From assembly GCA_026785745.1 (NCBI GenBank), contig JAJAZO010000400.1, forward strand, positions 1-10,544: a stretch of DNA of 10,544 bases, written 5' to 3'. Within the stretch, counting starts at the first letter, position 1. Each line of letters opens with the position of its first letter. The notes under the pieces were generated by a model, which was given only the letters and a program-made list of their open reading frames with translations, was not told the DNA's origin and searched no databases. The position numbers and the translations under genes were made by a program. Below, piece by piece: positions 6,057 to 10,544 of this stretch. Source of the DNA: Chitinophagaceae bacterium (GTDB lineage Bacteria > Bacteroidota > Bacteroidia > Chitinophagales > Chitinophagaceae).

Positions 6057-8231
6057 TTATTTAACAATAAAGGTTTTTACCTGGCTTTGATTGCTATCAG
6101 TGATGCGCAGGCTATAAACTCCCGGTTTCGTATTGGAGGGTAAATTAATCACCTGGCTCAATGAACCACCGTTATACTCAAATGCCTGGCTATGAATATT
6201 TCTGCCTGTCATATCATAAACCTGTACCTGGTATTTACCTTTTGCTGAAGCAGACATCTTTAAAACCAACCGGTTCCCCTCAACAGGATTTGGATAAATG
6301 GTAAGTGTTGAATGTCCTTCAGGGTCTATTTTCACAGTTGAGCTGTAGTTAACATTACCATCAGTGCCTACTGCTCTGATACGATAAAAAACACTTCCAT
6401 TTAATGGTGAAGTATCCAGCCAGTCATAGCTTGCTTTATTACCATTATTTACTGTTGCATGTTGCTGGCTTACTCTTATAAATTGTATGGCATTTAAGGA
6501 ACGTTCAATCTCATAATGATTAATCTCTGTTTCAGCAATATTGGTCCAGTCCACTCTTACCCCTCCCTGCTGAAGAGAAGCCGTGATGGATGTAAATTTT
6601 ACCTGGAGAGGATTAGAAGTAGCGCCGGTGCTTCCCAATGTAAAAGGACTGAAAACTGAAACTCCATTGTGGGTGATGGTTCCGCTGGATACATTGCCTG
6701 TAGTTGAGTTCTTTCCATGTGTATCCCAGCTGGTCCCGTTAAAATGGGCAATGGTTAAAGTAGTAAGATCAGTTACATAGGCAGCCGCATTACAATTGCT
6801 GTAACCGTTCCAGGAAAGAGTGACATTCAAAGTTGAAGAACCGGTAGTACGATCCAGGTTCCAGTAATCGCAATTACTGATAAAATTTAGTCCCGCAGCC
6901 GTTATGGAACCCAATGCCGTACCCGGGCTTCGCATATACTCGGCGGTATAAGCATCTGTGACTACTGAAGGAGCAGAGATGCCAATCAGCATATAGCCAG
7001 TCCCTGACTTACCCACCGGAAATGTAAACGCATCATTGCCGATCTTTCTTACCGGGCCATTTACATACGCCGTATAGCTGGCGCCAGTTGCAGTAGCATT
7101 ATCATTTAGTATCAGCAGATTGGTTGATGTAGTTGTTAACACAGATGAATTCAGCGTAAAGATTCCATTGACATTTATCACACCGGTTGCCGTTTTCGAA
7201 CTGGTGGAAACCGTTAAATTATTGAATGTAAAAGAAGGGATGTTCTGAGCACTGCTGCCATTAAAATTAACAGTTGAACTGGTTAGAACATAATTCCCGG
7301 AACTAAAACTCGCTGATGGCGTAAAGGTCCCTGATACACGGATCGTACCGCTATTGGCCAGCGTTACACTATTCGTTGACCTTGCGCCGCTGATCGTCAG
7401 GTTGAAATAATTCAACGCATTCACCGACTGAGCCCCGGTTGCAAAATAGTCAACGGTCAGGTTGGTCAGTGTTTTATTGCTAATGGAGTATTGAGTAATA
7501 AAATCGGCCGTGGCCGTTGTTCTTGTTACCTGTGCCGTACCACTTCCTGTTATTGTACCCGCACCGCTAAAAACATGAGCAGCGGCACCCGGTTTAAAAG
7601 TACCATTAACTGTGATAGTACCTCCTACACTAAAACTGACACCACTTGTGGTAGTTGTTGCTGAATTTATATTCAAATTATTAAAAGACGTAAAAACTGT
7701 TGCTGGAAGTGTATTTGTTGCTGTCATTTCTAAAGTTCCTGAACCAGGTGTCCATGTTGGTGTAGTTGCTCCCGTACCTAAAGCCAGACTACCTGTTTTT
7801 AATAACCCACCAGCGGTCATAATAATTTCGCATTTTATAGCACCAGAAATATTTTGATATAATGTTAATACGGTGCCACATATAAGTGTTGCATCACTAG
7901 CAAAAGTAAGCCTGCCCGTACGGTTATTTCCACCGCTAGTTTCACCTACATTTACATAAGTTGTTACAGTAAGTTGCGGATTAGTCCCACTAAATAAAAT
8001 TTGTGCAGTCGAATTTGCCCCCTGCCCAATTTCAAGGCTGTTACAAGTGAAAACACCGTTTATTGTTACAATATGTGTACCGGTAATCACAACATCATCA
8101 CCTGAAGCAGGTACATTTCCACCTACCCATGTGGAACCAGTCCCCCAGTTGTCAGTTCCTGCCGAGGTTATAATTGCAGCATTAACCAGTTGTGACAACA
8201 AGATGAATAATATAGCGACCCAAGTTTTCAT
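6057..8231 (-). CDS. Secreted beta-strand-repeat protein with type IX secretion sorting domain
   Basis: This is a 724-residue exported protein. Parts in order are a signal peptide (MKTWVAILFILLSQLVNA, cut near 18) and an N-terminal region with NWGTGSTWVGGNVPASGDDVVI, common at the start of Bacteroidota surface proteins. Ser/Thr/Gly/Asn-rich beta repeats follow at about 60-380. They are marked by recurring FNNLNI, LTNLTV, YFNLTI and FNNLTV segments, each followed by an xxVNGTF-type strand. Next are a globular region of about 385-540, a fibronectin type III-like domain of about 545-635 (VRVDWTNIAETEINHYEIERS ... FYRIRAVG), and a C-terminal type A sorting domain of about 643-724. That domain has YPNPVEGN, VYDMTGR and KPGVYSLRI and ends in KTFIVK. 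The C-terminal domain directs type IX secretion across the outer membrane. No catalytic motif is seen, so adhesion or matrix function is plausible. Unusually for this genome, GAGGAAGG precedes the ATG by 6 bases. Confidence 0.9.
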   Translation of the reverse strand: MKTWVAILFILLSQLVNAAIITSAGTDNWGTGSTWVGGNVPASGDDVVITGTHIVTINGVFTCNSLEIGQGANSTAQILFSGTNPQLTVTTYVNVGETSGGNNRTGRLTFASDATLICGTVLTLYQNISGAIKCEIIMTAGGLLKTGSLALGTGATTPTWTPGSGTLEMTATNTLPATVFTSFNNLNINSATTTTSGVSFSVGGTITVNGTFKPGAAAHVFSGAGTITGSGTAQVTRTTATADFITQYSISNKTLTNLTVDYFATGAQSVNALNYFNLTISGARSTNSVTLANSGTIRVSGTFTPSASFSSGNYVLTSSTVNFNGSSAQNIPSFTFNNLTVSTSSKTATGVINVNGIFTLNSSVLTTTSTNLLILNDNATATGASYTAYVNGPVRKIGNDAFTFPVGKSGTGYMLIGISAPSVVTDAYTAEYMRSPGTALGSITAAGLNFISNCDYWNLDRTTGSSTLNVTLSWNGYSNCNAAAYVTDLTTLTIAHFNGTSWDTHGKNSTTGNVSSGTITHNGVSVFSPFTLGSTGATSNPLQVKFTSITASLQQGGVRVDWTNIAETEINHYEIERSLNAIQFIRVSQQHATVNNGNKASYDWLDTSPLNGSVFYRIRAVGTDGNVNYSSTVKIDPEGHSTLTIYPNPVEGNRLVLKMSASAKGKYQVQVYDMTGRNIHSQAFEYNGGSLSQVINLPSNTKPGVYSLRITDSNQSQVKTFIVK

Positions 8232-8429
8232 TAGACACCTTCCTCAAAGGATTTGGTTTTTTATTATATAGCATTAAAGGTATATAATGTGTAAAAATAT
8301 ACATCTCTAAAAAAACCTAATGGTATTACCTTATCTGTCAATCAATTTGAGTAGTTATTCATTTAGGGCTCGTATAATTACGAATAATGGCCCCGGGAAA
8401 GCAAATAAATGTTCCGCTTTGTAATTTCC

Positions 8430-8454
8430 ATGCAAATACTTTTTTGCATTTTTT
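8430..8454 (+). repeat. Short AT-rich hairpin with T tract
   Basis: ATGCAAA (8430-8436) and TTTGCAT (8443-8449) are perfectly complementary around a six-base loop. Five T residues follow, giving a weak terminator-like layout on the + strand. No gene ends nearby on the + strand, so a terminator role is uncertain. It may be a protein-binding site or chance in AT-rich DNA. Confidence 0.3.
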
Positions 8455-8497
8455 CAACTTAAGGCTTCAGCATGCCGGTACTAAAATTCAAAAACAA

Positions 8498-8529
8498 TTT
8501 GCTATTACTGAATAGTCTGTATAAATTTG
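8498..8529 (+). promoter_or_regulatory. Bacteroidota-type promoter for the DUF4402-like gene
   Basis: TTTG (8498-8501), a 20-base spacer and TAAATTTG (8522-8529) match the TTTG / TAnnTTTG consensus at every defined base with normal spacing. Transcription would start near 8535 and give a leader of about 140 bases before the ATG at 8674. This is the best promoter match in the window. Confidence 0.6.
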
Positions 8530-8673
8530 ATATAACGTTTTCTCCTTCCAATTTTATCCCCTGAATATCCCCCTGTCAATTAACGATTATCCATTCCTTT
8601 GAACCTCGTTCATTACGGTTTAGAATTACAATAAACATCAAGGCCTGAGCAGCCGGATTTTATTTTTAATGGA

Positions 8674-9189
8674 ATGGTTATGACAATTAAAAATTTATTT
8701 TTTGCAGCGTTCGTGTTGCACCTGCAGTTGCAAGTGAACGGACAATTTTATTCTACGTCTTCTGCATCCACCGGGGCTGAAATTATTGTACCGGTAGGAA
8801 CTGAAAAGTCAGGGGATATGATAACTGGAAGTTTTTATTCTTCTAAGGAGAGAAGTATAGTAGAGTTAAGTAGTACCGGGATACAGGTAAATGGGAAAAG
8901 CCCTTTTACTGATATGGAGAAAGCAGTGGTTCCGATCCTTCATGTAGTAAGTTCACAACAAGCTTACTCCATAACTTTTTCATACGATCAATTTATTAAT
9001 AACCGGGATAATCGGGGGGAAACAATACGTATTGAATCAATTAATATTTTCCCTGTAAATATTACCAAGTGGGGACAAGCAGTTGATGACCAATTTTCAA
9101 TCGGGGCAAAGCTTCTTATGGCACCTTACCAGGCTCCGGGGCAATATATTGCCGTCAACCCCTATACCATAACGGTACATTTTAATTAA
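8674..9189 (+). CDS. DUF4402-like exported protein, putative fibre subunit
   Basis: This is a 171-residue protein with a signal peptide, probably cut near VNG-Q at 23/24. The mature part is beta-rich and follows the DUF4402 layout: an initial STSSASTGAEIIVPV strand, a middle AYSITF strand (97-102), then FSIGAKLLMAPYQAPGQYIAVNPYTITVHFN. The C-terminus has Gly156 at -16, Tyr158 at -14 and Phe170 at the penultimate position. This recalls the terminal strand of chaperone-assembled pilins, where Gly near -14 and a penultimate aromatic are typical. It is a divergent family member: the usual PDG..S..GG stretch is poorly kept. It converges on the PapD-like chaperone gene with 27 bases between stops. 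ATG 8674 and ATG 8680 are both possible starts. Family assignment is moderately secure; fibre function is inferred. Confidence 0.65.
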   Translation: MVMTIKNLFFAAFVLHLQLQVNGQFYSTSSASTGAEIIVPVGTEKSGDMITGSFYSSKERSIVELSSTGIQVNGKSPFTDMEKAVVPILHVVSSQQAYSITFSYDQFINNRDNRGETIRIESINIFPVNITKWGQAVDDQFSIGAKLLMAPYQAPGQYIAVNPYTITVHFN

Positions 9190-9216
9190 AGAGCACTATT
9201 CCCAAAACAAAATAAA

Positions 9217-10086
9217 TTATTGCAGGGCAATTTTTCCTTCGGCAAGCAGATCTGCATTAGCTGCATTATAACGATAAGTAACTTGCAGGCTTCCTTTATG
9301 AAAATCTACACCCGGGGTTTGAGTAAGTGAAAGATTGAAATTTCGTTTAGTGGTAGGAGTATAAACCGATAAACCATTGGCGGCTCCCACACGGATTTTT
9401 TTTCCATCCGGTGAAATGTAATCGACCAAAACATCGCCATAAACAGACATATTTCCATTGCGGTTAAAAGTAAATCTCAGGGTAGCCGGCACCTCTTTTT
9501 CCTGGATAAAAGACACATCTGAAATATTAATCTTAGAGGTATTCTCGCCGGAGCGGATAATTACAGGAATTGAAATGCCAAAGACGGCCTTAATTTTTAC
9601 TGAGATAGTTTTTGCATCATTTAGTGTATCTTCTTCACCAAGCGGCTTCTTTTCTTCTTCTGCCCTTACATAAAGGTGTGAACGGTATTCACCGGGCTGC
9701 ATTTCACCGGTATTGATAAGCTGCACTTTTACGGTTTGTGCTTCGTTGGGTGGCAGTACAACATTTCTTGGAAAAATGCGGAAATACTTGTCTGCAAAAT
9801 TTTGCCCTGGATCGGGATCGGTAATCGTTTCAAAAGAACCATCTTCTTTCATCCTGATTTGTACAACAGAGAGAACATACCGGGCGGTATCTTTTCCGGA
9901 ATTGGCGAGGTTAATTTCCTGTGATCTTTTTGACCCTTCGAAAATGATACGTTTTGGATAGAGCATCAGGTCTCCCTGCGCCTGTAAATTGGTGGTAAAC
10001 AGAATCAATAATGATAAAAACACAACTGAAAGTAATCCTTTACAACATTTTTTCACCGGGTTCCCTTTAAGCATATAGTCTTTCAT
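9217..10086 (-). CDS. PapD-like periplasmic pilus/fibre chaperone
   Basis: This is a 289-residue protein with a signal peptide (KKCCKGLLSVVFLSLLILFTTNLQA, cut near 37). Two immunoglobulin-like domains follow. Domain 1 (about 40-175) has MLYPKRIIFEGSKRSQEINLANSG, with Arg46 in the place of the PapD active-site Arg. FRIFPRNVVLPPNEAQTVKVQL (102-123) and GEYRSHLYVRAEEE follow, then the edge strand TISVKIKAVFGISIPVI with Lys164/Lys166 near the place of the PapD active-site Lys. Domain 2 (about 183-289) is a shorter beta-sandwich. Such chaperones cap exported fibre subunits in the periplasm by lending their G1 strand. The loop between F1 and G1 is long (about 15 residues, KKPLGEEDTLNDAKT), resembling long-loop chaperones. 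It is downstream of a DUF4402 gene on the same strand, its likely client. A start at Met5 is equally possible. No usher gene is visible. Confidence 0.85.
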   Translation of the reverse strand: MKDYMLKGNPVKKCCKGLLSVVFLSLLILFTTNLQAQGDLMLYPKRIIFEGSKRSQEINLANSGKDTARYVLSVVQIRMKEDGSFETITDPDPGQNFADKYFRIFPRNVVLPPNEAQTVKVQLINTGEMQPGEYRSHLYVRAEEEKKPLGEEDTLNDAKTISVKIKAVFGISIPVIIRSGENTSKINISDVSFIQEKEVPATLRFTFNRNGNMSVYGDVLVDYISPDGKKIRVGAANGLSVYTPTTKRNFNLSLTQTPGVDFHKGSLQVTYRYNAANADLLAEGKIALQ

Positions 10087-10193
10087 TGATATTTTTTTTG
10101 GATGAGTTAGTTTTAACCTTAAATAATTTGAGCAAGAGGAAAGAAAGAAGCAAACTAATCGCCCATACTTTCCTCCTGCTGCATTTTTTTTAC

Positions 10194-10241
10194 AAACTAC
10201 AATTAAAAGGATTGCCTATGCAATTCTTTTAATTGTAGTTT
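10194..10241 (-). repeat. 22-bp inverted repeat between the DUF4402 gene and the chaperone gene
   Basis: Arms at 10194-10215 and 10220-10241 match at 21 of 22 positions around a four-base loop. The TAA stop of the minus-strand DUF4402 gene (10229-10231) lies inside the first transcribed arm. In the minus-strand transcript this forms a long stem with one A-C mismatch. It is followed by GTAAAAAAAATGC rather than a U run, so it is not a classical terminator, although the 3' arm itself carries CCTTTT and GTAGTTT. A role in message stabilisation or partial attenuation before the chaperone gene is more likely. On the + strand no gene end is nearby. Confidence 0.75.
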
Positions 10242-10544
10242 ACAGTAACAAACAGGTCACTGGCATTGGTATATGTACCTGCCACCTGGCCTGCTCCTAC
10301 ATTCAAGGTAGCTTTAACTTTAATGGTTTTCGTGCCACCAACCAGGGTACTTGATGCACCGAGGTCTGCCAAAAAATTGCTCACTGTCATTGATCCGCTT
10401 ACAGAGCCTGTAAGAGTGATTGGTGAACTGGGAATGGAAATAGAGAACCCACTGGTTCCTTCCCCTGTTACACCAAAAATTGCTGTTTTCTGTAATGTAC
10501 TACCCGCCGGTAAACTGGTACCACCTGTGGCAGTGCGCCCATCA
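10229..10544 (-). CDS. DUF4402 domain protein, putative fibre subunit (partial, N-terminus beyond the edge)
   Basis: The last 104 residues are visible, in an uninterrupted frame reaching the right edge. They match DUF4402 well: DGRTATGGTSLPAGSTL, then AIFGVTGEGTSGFSISIPSSPITLTG, SMTVSNFL, and a C-terminal TIKVKATLNVGAGQVAGTYTNASDLFVTVNYN. Gly at -16, Tyr at -14 and penultimate Tyr equal the spacing in the other DUF4402-like protein of this window. DUF4402 proteins are exported beta-rich proteins that resemble spore-coat-U type pilin subunits. Located 142 bases before the chaperone gene on the same strand, this is probably its main client and the first of the two in a shared transcript. The signal peptide lies outside the window. 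Confidence 0.85.
   Translation of the reverse strand, partial: DGRTATGGTSLPAGSTLQKTAIFGVTGEGTSGFSISIPSSPITLTGSVSGSMTVSNFLADLGASSTLVGGTKTIKVKATLNVGAGQVAGTYTNASDLFVTVNYN

Larger units (their letters stand above)
8232..8673. other. Divergent intergenic region, AT-rich
   Basis: This 442-bp non-coding spacer lies between the sorting-domain protein (minus) and the DUF4402-like protein (plus). Its AT-rich composition differs from the flanking genes. It holds one good plus-strand promoter (8498-8529) and one hairpin (8430-8449), both listed separately. For the minus-strand gene I find only weak -7 resemblance (complement of TAAAAATA near 8293) and no matching -33. No credible small gene is visible on either strand. 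Confidence 0.5.

Noticed and set aside
7612..7857. Plus-strand valine-rich open frame inside the sorting-domain protein gene
   Set aside because: It is the antisense reading of the Thr/Ser/Asn-rich repeats, which creates long open frames by composition alone.
8430..8454. Functional intrinsic terminator in the 442-base spacer
   Set aside because: The stem is AT-rich and only seven pairs long, the T run is short, and no plus-strand gene ends upstream of it. It is kept only as a low-confidence hairpin.

Overview
The window looks like chromosome of a Bacteroidota bacterium, probably in or near the Chitinophagales. Four things suggest this: a protein ending in a type IX secretion sorting domain, a DUF4293 membrane protein, Bacteroidota-type promoters (TTTG, about 17-20 bases, TAnnTTTG), and A-rich start regions with almost no Shine-Dalgarno sequences. 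The genus cannot be read from this sequence.

Left part (1-2243). A cut-off C-terminus on the + strand meets a bidirectional terminator. A minus-strand pair follows: a FabK/nitronate monooxygenase-like flavoprotein and a small exported carboxypeptidase-regulatory-like protein. Next comes a type II toxin-antitoxin pair. Its antitoxin is intact, but its RelE/ParE-like toxin is split by a one-base frameshift.

Middle (2235-6027). A sugar-phosphate nucleotidyltransferase (minus) and serine hydroxymethyltransferase glyA (plus) diverge from a 313-bp spacer. The spacer carries a decayed dyad repeat that ends 8 bases before glyA. Then come an MNT/HEPN toxin-antitoxin pair with all expected catalytic motifs and a promoter that seems to fire at the start codon, followed by the DUF4293 membrane protein.

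Right part (6057-10544). This part encodes cell-surface functions: a 724-residue type IX secretion cargo protein, a DUF4402-like exported protein, a PapD-like periplasmic chaperone, and a second DUF4402 protein cut by the window edge. Both DUF4402 proteins end in a pilin-like strand with Gly at -16, Tyr at -14 and an aromatic at the penultimate position. I infer that they are clients of the chaperone in a fibre-like surface system. No usher is visible. A 22-bp inverted repeat lies over the stop codon of the cut DUF4402 gene, between it and the chaperone gene. This is the most interesting region of the window.
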